Shown here: positions 24,854 through 32,277 of the stretch, piece by piece
Numbering within the stretch: position 1 is the first letter of the stretch
Layout of the letters: the number at the start of each line of letters is the position of its first letter
Assembly (NCBI GenBank): GCA_001920415.1
Contig: MNJR01000059.1
Location: 133,575-171,117, forward strand
Direction: 5' to 3'
DNA: 37,543 nt
Origin: Acidobacteria bacterium 13_1_20CM_3_53_8
Lineage (GTDB): Bacteria > Acidobacteriota > Blastocatellia > Pyrinomonadales > Pyrinomonadaceae
Made by a program: the position numbers and the translations under genes
The notes under the pieces: model-generated
What the model was told of the DNA's origin: nothing
What the model saw: the letters and a program-made list of their open reading frames with translations, nothing else
Databases searched by the model: none

Positions 24854-25831
24854 TCAAGCTGTATTCTTCACCTTTGCTTTGCGCGCTAGATTTTGCTGGC
24901 GCAGATCATAAAGTCGTCTGAACAGTTGGGGCGCAAGGCGCAAGCCTACGACCGTGATGCTCAGTTTGGGTTTATGAAAGAAAGCGTTGGCTCGCGCAAA
25001 AGCTTCTCGCGCGTTCGCGTACTGACCGTCTAGAAGTTTCTGCTTGCCATGCGCCAAGTCTAACTCTGCGCGGCGATGCTGCATCTGCGCGCGCGTTAAC
25101 TGCTTCATCTCTGTCGAAAGCGATGATTCGCGCAACCATTTTTCGTAAACTCCGATTTCACCTTCAAGCTGGCGCGCTTCATCCGCGCAAAGACTCGCCC
25201 CGTGCAGACGGTGACGAGCGAGCACCTGCTGTTGATAATCCAACTGCCCGCCCTTGTGCGCCAATCTGAGCCAGAGGTCAAAATCCTCGCAGTAATAAAA
25301 GCTGGCATCGAACAATCCCGCGTCAATTAAAGATTGCCTGCGTGCGACCGTGCACGAAGTGATGATTGTGCAATCCCAACTGAGCAGGCTCTCGAAAGTG
25401 GTCGCGCCGCGCGAGGGGCAGATGTCCATGAAAGTGCGCCCCGAAAGAGGCGAATCGCCGACCAGAAGCGCGTCCGCGTAAATCAGGTCAAGTGAAGGGT
25501 TCTTTGAGAGCGCCTGCATCTGTTGAGATAAATAGTCGGGCAGCCACACGTCGTCGCCGTCCAGAAATGCTACGTATTCACCGCGCGCTTTTGAAATCCC
25601 TGTATTGCGAGCGCCGCCCGGGCCGCTGTTCTCCTGCTTTAAGTAAACTACGCGCTCAATGTAAGGCTCAAGCGCCTGTTCAAGCTCAAGAGTGTCGGGC
25701 GAGCCGTCGTTGATTATAATTGTTTCGTAATCGGTAAAACTTTGCGCGAAGACGGACTCAAGAGCCTCGCCTATGTACGGCGCGGTATTGTAGGCCGGGA
25801 TGATTACGCTTACGGCTGGCGCTTCGTTCAT
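24854..25831 (-). CDS. Glycosyltransferase family 2
   Basis: 325 aa. Starts MNEAPAVSVIIPAYNTAPYI, followed by ETIIINDGSPD, NSGPGGARNTGISKARGEYVAFLDGDD (DGDD is the donor-binding DXD-type site) and CEDFDLWLRLAHKGG (catalytic ED region). After about residue 230 there is a helical, Gln/Ala/Arg-rich tail (LTRAQMQHRRAELDLAHGKQ) found in many GT2 enzymes of exopolysaccharide loci. It is the first gene of the minus-strand operon leading to wzm and wzt. Its upstream region (25832-26240) carries a small inverted repeat at 25903-25955 but no promoter I can fix. Confidence 0.9.
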   Translation of the reverse strand: MNEAPAVSVIIPAYNTAPYIGEALESVFAQSFTDYETIIINDGSPDTLELEQALEPYIERVVYLKQENSGPGGARNTGISKARGEYVAFLDGDDVWLPDYLSQQMQALSKNPSLDLIYADALLVGDSPLSGRTFMDICPSRGATTFESLLSWDCTIITSCTVARRQSLIDAGLFDASFYYCEDFDLWLRLAHKGGQLDYQQQVLARHRLHGASLCADEARQLEGEIGVYEKWLRESSLSTEMKQLTRAQMQHRRAELDLAHGKQKLLDGQYANAREAFARANAFFHKPKLSITVVGLRLAPQLFRRLYDLRQQNLARKAKVKNTA

Positions 25832-25902
25832 ATGTTACAGGTTACGTGTGAGGGCGTCCGAATTGGACATTGGAAACATTCTCATGGGCGGCGAAGACCC
25901 TC

Positions 25903-25955
25903 ATTCGGTCGCCTACGGTCGCCAAGCGTCGGGCGCTCGCGGCACTTGACCGAAT
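25903..25955. repeat. Inverted repeat upstream of the glycan operon
   Basis: ATTCGGTC (25903-25910) and GACCGAAT (25948-25955) are exact complements; between them are short repeated words (GTCGCC, GGTCGCC). It lies about 70 bases upstream of the first glycosyltransferase start on the minus strand, where it could affect expression. Confidence 0.55.
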
Positions 25956-26240
25956 TATTGTAGCAAAATTATTGGAGCGAAAGTAACTATTATTATATAT
26001 TCCGCCCTACGCAGGGCTACAGTTAATGAAATGACCGCGGGCAGCTATTCTCCTCTAATGAGCTTCCGTAGCATCTCTATTCTGAAGAAAATGCTTTCAC
26101 CTATCAACCCCGCGCGCTGCGGACGGGAACGCGCACCGAAAAGTAAGAGCAAAGGCAAGGATTGAGTGGAAAGAGGAGTTAATTCACTCTTTACATATAT
26201 ACTGTCTGTAACGATTTGAAATTGCGTGCTAGCCAAAAGT

Positions 26241-26418
26241 AGATCAGTACCGCTCGGCTTAAGCTGGGCGGGTGAAGAAGGTAAAAGGCAAAAGTAAAAA
26301 GGCAAAAGGAAGGATGAAACTACTTTTAATTTTTAATTGAAATGCTTTTTGCCTTATCCCTTTTGCCTTTTACCTTTTTACTTTTACCTTTGCGAAGCTA
26401 CCGCAGGCGGTACTGACT
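26241..26418. repeat. Composite palindrome: CAGTACCGC arms around GGCAAAAG words
   Basis: The outer layer AGATCAGTACCGC (26241) faces GCGGTACTGACT (ending 26418), the words of the perfect palindrome at 11483-11560. The inner layer pairs GGTAAAAGGCAAAAGTAAAA with TTTTTACTTTTACC and TTTTGCCTTTTACC. The centre is ACTTTTAATTTTTAATTG. It occupies the spacer before the large secreted protein. The rest of 25832-26441 shows no gene. Confidence 0.8.
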
Positions 26419-26441
26419 CAATACTTCAAAAAGCGGATCAT

Positions 26442-29400
26442 ATGCCCCGACCCGTTTCTCTCAAACAATTACGAAGATATATAGGCGTACTGTTGATTGC
26501 CGTCGGCGTGATGGCGCTGGGCTGGCGTGTGGCCGTGCAAGTGTCTGCGCAGACCTCTACGACGGTAATCTTCAGCGATGATTTTAACGACAACTCGCGC
26601 GACACCTCTAAGTGGAACGTGGGCGTGCTGAGCCAGGCTTCGGGCGACTTCGATTCAAGGGTTACTGTTCGTGAGCAGAATCAGCGCCTTGAGATTACGC
26701 CGCTGAATAGTGTGAAAGGGCGAAATTACAACGGCTACGTCTCTGTATCATCTTTTAATCTGACGAACGCGCGCGCTATGGTCGAAGCTGTTCAAGTGCC
26801 CACGAGCAGTTCCTCGTTCGCGCTCTTCGCGGTTGGGATTAATAGCAACAACTGGTTTCGCATCAGGGCTAACTCCAGCACTATCTATTTCCAGCAGAAC
26901 ATTAACGGCGCTATAGATTCTACAAGCGTTACATACAACTCCACGCAGCATCATTACTGGCGCATACGGCACGATTCTTCGAGCGGCAACATCACGTTCG
27001 AGACCAGCGCAGACAATATAACGTGGACGGCGCGGCGAACTGTACAGCCGCAAATTTCTATCACAGCATTGCGCCTGGAGCTTAACGGTGGAACGGACGG
27101 GTCTGTAAACTCGCCCGGCATGGCTATATTCAATAACCCTGTGCTTGACATGACGAGCGTGACGCCCACTCCGACTCCCACGCCAACGCCAACTCCTATA
27201 CCGTCGCCCAACGTACTATTGAGCGATAATTTCAACGCCACCTCGATTGATACGACCAGGTGGTACGTAGGCGCGCTCAGCAAGCCCTTTGATACGGCTG
27301 TAACGTCGCGCCAGCAGAATGGTCAATTGCAAATCAGTCCACTCAGTTCCGCGAGCGGCGAGCATTACGGCGGCTATGTCTCTTTGAGTAAGTGGAATTT
27401 GACAGGCGCGCGCGCCACCGTTCAGATAGTGCAGCCTGCCACGAACGCCGCAGGCAACGAAACAAATTTTTATCTCTCTATAGACAGCAACAACTGGTAT
27501 CGTTTCAAAATAGAGGAGGGAAAACTCTATTTTTATCAGGATATAAGCGGGAATAAAACATACGTTACGGTTCCTTACAACGCAACGCAGCATCAATGGC
27601 TGCGGCTACGACATGACCCCGCAATAGATGCGATTATTTGGGAGACCAGCCCGGACGGCGCGGCGTGGACGGTCATGCGTATAGAGACACGCGCTCTGCC
27701 CATCACGGCACTGAATGTAGAGCTTGATGCTGGTACATATCAGGCTGTCAGTTCGCCCGGCACAGCCCTGTTCGACAACTTCACTCTGGATTTAAACGGC
27801 GCATCACCCATACCAACGCCGACCCCGACTCCGACTCCAACGCCGAGTCCAACCCCTACGCCCTCGCCTACGCCTACGTCGTCGCTTACGCTGGTCTTCG
27901 GCGATGATTTCAATGACAACTTTCGGGACACTGCACGTTGGAATCTGGGGGTATTCAGCCTTCCGCCTTCGGCTTATAACCCAAGCATTCCCGTCCTTGA
28001 ACAGAACCAGAGGTTGGAGATCATGCCGCAAGCTAATACTTCCGTACAGTCTTATAACGGATACGTCTCGGCTGCGACCTTTAACATGACAGGCGCGTCT
28101 GCGACCGTGCAAGTGCTGCAAGTGCCCGGCGGGTCAGCCCAGGCAATTTTCGCTGTCGGCGTTGACAGCCAGGATTGGTTTCGCATAGCTTCGCGCTCAG
28201 GTCTAATCTTTTTCGAGGACATGTCCTTCGGCACGAAGAGTTCCGTAAGCATCACCTACAACGCAGCGCAGCACCGTTACATGCGTATTCGACATGATAG
28301 CGGGACAGATTTGATCAGTTTTGAAACAAGCGGCGACGGGCTTGTGTGGACTGTGCAGCGCACAATTTCCAGACAATTTGGAATAACCGCTATGCGCATG
28401 GAGTTGGACGGCGGTACGTTCGAGGCAGTGAGTGTGCCCGGCACAGCCATCTTCGACAACTTCCGTCTTGAGTCAGTCTTCCCTACACAGACGGCCTGGA
28501 GCAAACGCAACGAGGTGGTCAACGACAGCGTTTCGACGCACCGCTATAGCCACCCTCAACCCTTTGAGTTGGACAACGGCGCTCTGATTGCAGGATTCAC
28601 TACAAACGAAGACTCTACCATTTACCAATACAAGCTGATTCGCTCAACGGACGGCGGCGCAACGTGGAGTTCAAAAGTCACCATAGCCGCAAGCTCCAGC
28701 AACATATACGAAGGGTCTTTCGCGCAGACGAGCGCCACGAATCTGGTCTGCGTCTACGGCGACGGTGATGGTGTAGCCCTGAAGCGCTCCAGTGATCGTG
28801 GCGCGACATGGGGAAGCGCTATAACGATTGCGCCGACGGGAGGCGGAGCCGATTGTCACCCGTCAATCGCCAATCTGGGCAACAATAATCTTTTAATCGC
28901 CTATGGCTATAGCGGCAAAATCCTGATCACGAAGTCAACGGACGGCGGCGCAACGTGGAGCATTCCAACGACTGTGTCTGCGAGCGCGACTCAATATTAC
29001 AACTCGCCCTCAGTGGTTCGTATGCCATCAGGCGCTCTGGTGCTTGCCTTTACTTCGGGCACAGGAGACGCGCTCGCCCCGCGCATCTACATCATGCGCT
29101 CGCTGGATTCTGGAGCCACGTGGTCATCGCCCGTTACGACGAAAGCTGCGGCGCAATATAGCTTCAACGATCCCAACCTTACAGTGCTCAATAACGGCGA
29201 TCTTGTGATGTGGCTTGTCAACGGCAAAGAGAACGGCATCAGGTGGGATTCCTTCATGCTCTCGCACGACGGGGGACAGACGTGGAGTTGCGAATCCTTC
29301 GTCTACAACAACGGCGACCCGCACAGACTAAACGGCATACAGCTAAGAAACGGCTCTATGATTCTCATGTGCGCTTCCCGTGACGGCTCCGACACCGAGT

Positions 29401-29456
29401 ATCACATAACATCGCTCGCGCCTCCACCGAATTGGCCCACCAGCCAGTGTCCTTGA
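26442..29456 (+). CDS. Large secreted protein: three laminin/concanavalin-like domains, Pro/Thr linkers, C-terminal BNR (sialidase-type) domain
   Basis: 1004 aa. An N-terminal hydrophobic segment (RRYIGVLLIAVGVMALGWRVAVQVSAQ) serves as signal or anchor. Three homologous domains of about 200 aa follow, each opening with a variant of FSDDFNDNSRDTSKWNVGVLS and closing with a variant of PGTAIFDNFRLES. They are joined by linkers of alternating Pro and Thr (encoded near 27160-27205 and 27805-27875). Residues about 685-1000 form a sialidase-like propeller with five Asp-box/BNR repeats (STDGGATWSS, SSDRGATWGS, STDGGATWSI, SLDSGATWSS, SHDGGQTWSC). I chose ATG 26442; the open frame starts at 26337 but that lead is palindrome sequence. 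Likely extracellular glycan binding or hydrolysis; activity not certain. Confidence 0.85.
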   Translation: MPRPVSLKQLRRYIGVLLIAVGVMALGWRVAVQVSAQTSTTVIFSDDFNDNSRDTSKWNVGVLSQASGDFDSRVTVREQNQRLEITPLNSVKGRNYNGYVSVSSFNLTNARAMVEAVQVPTSSSSFALFAVGINSNNWFRIRANSSTIYFQQNINGAIDSTSVTYNSTQHHYWRIRHDSSSGNITFETSADNITWTARRTVQPQISITALRLELNGGTDGSVNSPGMAIFNNPVLDMTSVTPTPTPTPTPTPIPSPNVLLSDNFNATSIDTTRWYVGALSKPFDTAVTSRQQNGQLQISPLSSASGEHYGGYVSLSKWNLTGARATVQIVQPATNAAGNETNFYLSIDSNNWYRFKIEEGKLYFYQDISGNKTYVTVPYNATQHQWLRLRHDPAIDAIIWETSPDGAAWTVMRIETRALPITALNVELDAGTYQAVSSPGTALFDNFTLDLNGASPIPTPTPTPTPTPSPTPTPSPTPTSSLTLVFGDDFNDNFRDTARWNLGVFSLPPSAYNPSIPVLEQNQRLEIMPQANTSVQSYNGYVSAATFNMTGASATVQVLQVPGGSAQAIFAVGVDSQDWFRIASRSGLIFFEDMSFGTKSSVSITYNAAQHRYMRIRHDSGTDLISFETSGDGLVWTVQRTISRQFGITAMRMELDGGTFEAVSVPGTAIFDNFRLESVFPTQTAWSKRNEVVNDSVSTHRYSHPQPFELDNGALIAGFTTNEDSTIYQYKLIRSTDGGATWSSKVTIAASSSNIYEGSFAQTSATNLVCVYGDGDGVALKRSSDRGATWGSAITIAPTGGGADCHPSIANLGNNNLLIAYGYSGKILITKSTDGGATWSIPTTVSASATQYYNSPSVVRMPSGALVLAFTSGTGDALAPRIYIMRSLDSGATWSSPVTTKAAAQYSFNDPNLTVLNNGDLVMWLVNGKENGIRWDSFMLSHDGGQTWSCESFVYNNGDPHRLNGIQLRNGSMILMCASRDGSDTEYHITSLAPPPNWPTSQCP

Positions 29457-29901
29457 TTACGGGAACACTAAAGGCTACACACTGGAACGCGAGCGCAAAT
29501 CTGGCCTTACGCGCAAACGTAAACAGACACCTACGAAGTGGCACCTTAACCACTGGCGCGTTCGTTCGTTATGCTCGCGTTAGATGGATAAACGCGCCAT
29601 TCTCAATCGGATGTTGCTAAGATATTGTTATGGACAATCGGAAGATGAAAAGCGCTTCCGTGATAGCGCGTATTAAATTCCACAATTGAATCTTTCTGTG
29701 GAATTATAACAGGCGACGGATAGCTGTTGAGATTTGCTATGAATAGCTGTAAAAGTAACCTATCTGGTGTGGAAGCACCGCAGCCACCTAATTCATCAAC
29801 AGTATTGGCTGCCTAATTACTCGACCAATACAAATTCCATAGCAATTCCTTAAGGTGCGGCGGATTAGACGGCTAAATGGGCGTAATATGACACGGCGAT
29901 T
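29457..29901. other. 445-bp spacer before the cassette array
   Basis: No gene is supported, and in particular no integrase. An inverted repeat AATTCCACA / TGTGGAATT sits at 29676-29684 and 29697-29705. Near 29817-29895 the sequence weakly resembles a decayed attC (CCTAATTACTCGACC ... GGCTAAATGGGCGTAAT), too diverged to call. Confidence 0.5.
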
Positions 29902-29929
29902 AGTACGCCTAACTTAAGTTATCTGTACT
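29902..29929 (+). other. attI-like integron core site at the start of the array
   Basis: Two integrase-type cores face each other: GCCTAAC (29907-29913) and GTTATCT (29918-29924), 4 bases apart, the geometry of an attI simple site (L and R boxes). They lie inside a larger imperfect palindrome AGTAC...AACTTAAGTT...GTACT. The first cassette begins at 29919, directly after the G of GTTATCT. It could instead be an attC reduced by deletion of its stem. Confidence 0.5.
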
Positions 29930-30202
29930 GCGCCGCTAATGCGAGAGTTGAATTGAAAAGAGGTTGTGCATCGCCGCTCGCTTTGTTGAATAGAATTGAT
30001 AGTTGGATGATTTAGCTCTGTGAATTGGATTGAACATAGAATCTAGATGCTAGACTAATCGCTATCGCGTGCGCTCGCGGGCGAGAATGTTTGGCGCGCC
30101 AGATAACAAATCAATCAACCGGACGCTCGACCTGAATGCCTTTCATCATTTATCTTTACGACGATAGTTGAATGATTGCTCTCGCGCCGGTTATCTCAAG
30201 CG
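29919..30202 (+). mobile_element. Recurrent ORF-less cassette, copy 1
   Basis: 284 bp with no coding frame. Conserved blocks shared with copies 2-5: TTATCTG at the start, CTGCGCCGCT and ATGCGAGAG, then ATCGCCGCTCGCTTTGTTGA, TTTAGCTCTG, and CTAATCGCTATCGCG followed by TGCGCTCGCGGGCGAG, ending GGCGCGCCAGATAAC and the attC. Linkers between blocks are A/T-rich and variable. Confidence 0.85.
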
Positions 30203-30208
30203 TTATCT
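30101..30208 (+). other. attC site 1
   Basis: R'' AGATAAC (30101-30107), L-side arm CAAATCAATCAACCGGACGC, returning arm GCGCCGGTTATCTCAAGC, R' GTTATCT (30202-30208). Length 108. By eye it is identical over its full length to attC site 7. Confidence 0.88.
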
Positions 30209-30485
30209 GGTCTGCGCCGCTGATGCGAGAGTTGAATAGAAAGAGGTTGAGCATCGCCGCTCGCTTTCTTGAATAATGATGATAGTTGAATTGCTTAGCT
30301 CTGCGAATTGAATAGAATGTTGAATGATAATGCTAGGCTAATCGCCATGCGGCGTGCGCTCGCGGCGAAATGTTTGGCGCGCCAGATAACAAATCAATGA
30401 ACCGGACGCTCGACTTGCAATCCTCTCAAGATTATCCTTTGCTTCGGAGGTTGGATGCTTGCTCTCGCGCCGGTTATCTCAAGCG
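30203..30485 (+). mobile_element. Recurrent ORF-less cassette, copy 2
   Basis: 283 bp, no coding frame, tandem with copy 1. Conserved blocks as in copy 1, but the GC-rich hairpin region is altered (CTAATCGCCATGCGGCG, TGCGCTCGCGGCG) in a way that still pairs around the unchanged TGCGCT loop. Confidence 0.85.
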
Positions 30486-30491
30486 TTAGGT
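30384..30491 (+). other. attC site 2
   Basis: R'' AGATAAC (30384-30390), arms AAATCAATGAACCGGACGC and GCGCCGGTTATCTCAAGC, R' GTTAGGT (30485-30491). Its variable central part matches attC site 8 with only a few differences. Confidence 0.87.
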
Positions 30492-30528
30492 TTCTTCCTT
30501 TTCCCAAGCCAATTGATAAAATGTCTGC

Positions 30529-31071
30529 ATGAAGATTAAAGACCTGAAACAATATCTTGATACGCGCTCTAGGGAACAATTGATTGCTGAAATAGGCGAT
30601 ATGTTCTCAAAGATAGATTCAGTCAGGGATTACTATCAGAGCAAGCTGAATTTCGGCTATAGCGCAGAAGTGGCGGAGAAATATAAGTCCAGCATCAAAC
30701 ATGAATTCTTCCCTGCGCGTGGCTTTGGTCGAGCACAACTGTCTGTTGCCAGAAAAGCTGTTAGTGATTACAGAAAAGTATCTGATTCAAAGTTCGGTGT
30801 GGCAGACGTGATGCTTTATTATGTTGAAATAGGTGTGCAGTTCACCAATACCTATGGAGATATTGATGAAGCTTTCTATAACAGCATGGAGAGCATGTAT
30901 GAAAGGGTAGTAAAATATATCGTGCAGCATAGGATGCAAGGGCAGTTTGAAGAGAGGTGTCGCAAGATCGTAGCCGACACGTCAGAAATGGGCTGGGGAT
31001 TTCACGATGGGTTGAGCTATATCTATGCAGAGCATTTCAAGGAAGAATCATCATCGGAGAGCGAAACCTAA
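30529..31071 (+). CDS. Cassette-encoded DUF6155-like protein
   Basis: 180 aa, soluble, mostly helical and charged: MKIKDLKQYLDTRSREQLIAEIGDMFSKIDSVRDYYQSKL, then RAQLSVARKAVSDYRKVS and YYVEIGVQFTNTYGDIDEAFYNSMESMYERVVKYI. The N-terminal pattern (LKQYL..RSREQLIAEI....S.VRDYYQSKL) recalls DUF6155, a family of unknown function; I hold this match as moderate. The TAA stop lies inside the R'' core of attC site 3, typical for a cassette gene. The cassette runs from 30486 to 31169 and starts TTAGGTTTC, complementary to GAAACCTAA at its end. No strong ribosome site precedes ATG 30529. Confidence 0.8.
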   Translation: MKIKDLKQYLDTRSREQLIAEIGDMFSKIDSVRDYYQSKLNFGYSAEVAEKYKSSIKHEFFPARGFGRAQLSVARKAVSDYRKVSDSKFGVADVMLYYVEIGVQFTNTYGDIDEAFYNSMESMYERVVKYIVQHRMQGQFEERCRKIVADTSEMGWGFHDGLSYIYAEHFKEESSSESET

Positions 31072-31175
31072 CAACTCATTCAACCCGACGCCTCGATAGC
31101 ATTCTTTTCATCGTTGAATTATCCTTCCTGTGTTGAAGGCTGTTCGCTCGGCGCGGGTTAATTCGGGCGTTATCT
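31066..31175 (+). other. attC site 3
   Basis: R'' ACCTAAC (31066-31072), arm CAACTCATTCAACCCGACGC, returning arm GGCGCGGGTTAATTCGGGC, R' GTTATCT (31169-31175). Its arms closely match attC site 11. Confidence 0.9.
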
Positions 31176-31431
31176 GGTCTGCGCCGCTGATGCGAGAGTT
31201 GATAAAGAATAAAGTTGAGCATCGCCGCTCGCTTTGTTGAATAATGATGAGAGTTGAATCGCTTGACTCTGCGTGTGAATCACAGATTGAATCTAGATGC
31301 TAGACTAATCGCTATCGCGTGCGCTCGCGGGCGAGAATGATTGGCGCGACAGATAACAAATCAATCAACCGGACGCGCAATCAGCTTGGATTTTATCTTC
31401 GATGTTGGCGGCGCGCCGGTTATCTCAAGCG
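31170..31431 (+). mobile_element. Recurrent ORF-less cassette, copy 3
   Basis: 262 bp, no coding frame; the body matches copies 1, 2, 4 and 5 block by block. Its attC is shorter (87 bp). It shares GAATCTAGATGCTAGACTAA exactly with copy 1 but its 5' block with copies 2 and 5, a mosaic pattern. Confidence 0.85.
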
Positions 31432-31437
31432 TTAGGC
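31351..31437 (+). other. attC site 4
   Basis: R'' AGATAAC (31351-31357), arms AAATCAATCAACCGGACGC and GCGCGCCGGTTATCTCAAGC, R' GTTAGGC (31431-31437). The shortest attC of the array. Confidence 0.87.
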
Positions 31438-31557
31438 GGCTGCAACCTTCTTAGCATTACCCTCGTAATAGCGAAGCAAGAACGTAATGTTAGGCGCGCT
31501 GTTAATATGTGCACTCTCTGATCATTATGTAAGTAGAGATGCCTGGAGGGAGTTGAT

Positions 31558-31587
31558 ATGAAGGAGCACCAAGAGAATATCAAATGA
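31558..31587 (+). CDS. Nine-residue leader peptide upstream of cassette membrane protein
   Basis: ATG at 31558 reads MKEHQENIK and stops in TGA at 31585-31587, overlapping the ATG of the next gene (ATGA). A strong ribosome site (GGAGGGAG) precedes this mini-frame, whereas none is well placed for the downstream ATG. This suggests translational coupling. Very short, so held with moderate confidence. Confidence 0.45.
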   Translation: MKEHQENIK

Positions 31588-31967
31588 AACCTAACGTTAT
31601 GTTAACCATCGCGTCCCTGCTCTCGATCCTCTTCGGCACGTTTCACCTAGCGGACGACATCAACCGCGGGATGTCACCGGGAGGGCTTACAAACCTCACT
31701 GCGGTGGTCTTCTGCGTCGTCGGGCTGTACGGAACGCTCGTGCTCGCCGGACGGCGCTCGGGGTATGTCATCATCCTCCTCGCGTCGCTCCTGTTGATGG
31801 GCGTCCCCGTCATCCACATGAGAGGGAAGGGTATCGGCTTCGGGACCACCCGCAGCGGGGGTCTCTTCTTCGTCTGGACACTCCTCGCGATGGGCGTGAC
31901 CGCGCTCTTCTCCGTCATCCTCTCGGCGCGCGGACTGTGGAGCCTGCGACGGGGCCAGCCCCAGTAG
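31584..31967 (+). CDS. Cassette-encoded small four-helix membrane protein
   Basis: 127 aa with four hydrophobic helices: VMLTIASLLSILFGTFHLAD, LTAVVFCVVGLYGTLVLAG, GYVIILLASLLLMGVPVIHM and GLFFVWTLLAMGVTALFSVIL, and a basic C-terminus (GLWSLRRGQPQ). I do not recognise a family. Codon and base composition are much more G/C-rich than the neighbouring cassettes, pointing to a foreign source. The ATG overlaps a nine-codon leader frame. The cassette is 31432-32240, with extra core-like sites at 31489-31495 and 32078-32084 that suggest it is a fusion of two cassettes. Confidence 0.78.
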   Translation: MKPNVMLTIASLLSILFGTFHLADDINRGMSPGGLTNLTAVVFCVVGLYGTLVLAGRRSGYVIILLASLLLMGVPVIHMRGKGIGFGTTRSGGLFFVWTLLAMGVTALFSVILSARGLWSLRRGQPQ

Positions 31968-32140
31968 TCCAACAAACCGAACACAGAAAGGCCCGTCGCC
32001 GAGGCGGTCTGTGAGCGGCGCGGATCGGATTGCGGTCGGCGACCGCCGCGCGAGAGTTCTATTCAAGGCGAAGTGCGGGCTAACAACTCGATGGAGCCGA
32101 CCCGGCCAGCATACAGCAGTCGCCTCCTGACTCACGCGCC

Positions 32141-32246
32141 ACCTAACAACTCATTCAACCGGAGCGGCGGTTGCGTGCTTTTCATCATTCTTCTATCCTT
32201 CAATCTTGAATGATTTTGCGCCGCCCGGTTAATTTGGGCGTTAGGC
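32141..32246 (+). other. attC site 5
   Basis: R'' ACCTAAC (32141-32147), arm AACTCATTCAACCGGAGCGG, returning arm CGCCGCCCGGTTAATTTGGG, R' GTTAGGC (32240-32246). Confidence 0.9.
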
Positions 32247-32277
32247 ATCTTTATTTTGTGTAGTATGGTAGGTGGAT

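Noticed and set aside
26337-26441. Extended N-terminus of the BNR protein
   Set aside because: These 35 codons are the arm of the palindrome 26241-26418; the signal-type helix fits a start at 26442.
29540-29586. Short attC-like word pair (CCTTAACCACTGG ... CGCGTTAGATGG)
   Set aside because: Too short, arms do not pair, and cores do not match the array's sites.
29457-29901. Integrase remnant next to the cassette array
   Set aside because: No frame of useful length and no tyrosine-recombinase motif could be read on either strand; only a weak, decayed attC-like stretch near 29817-29895.
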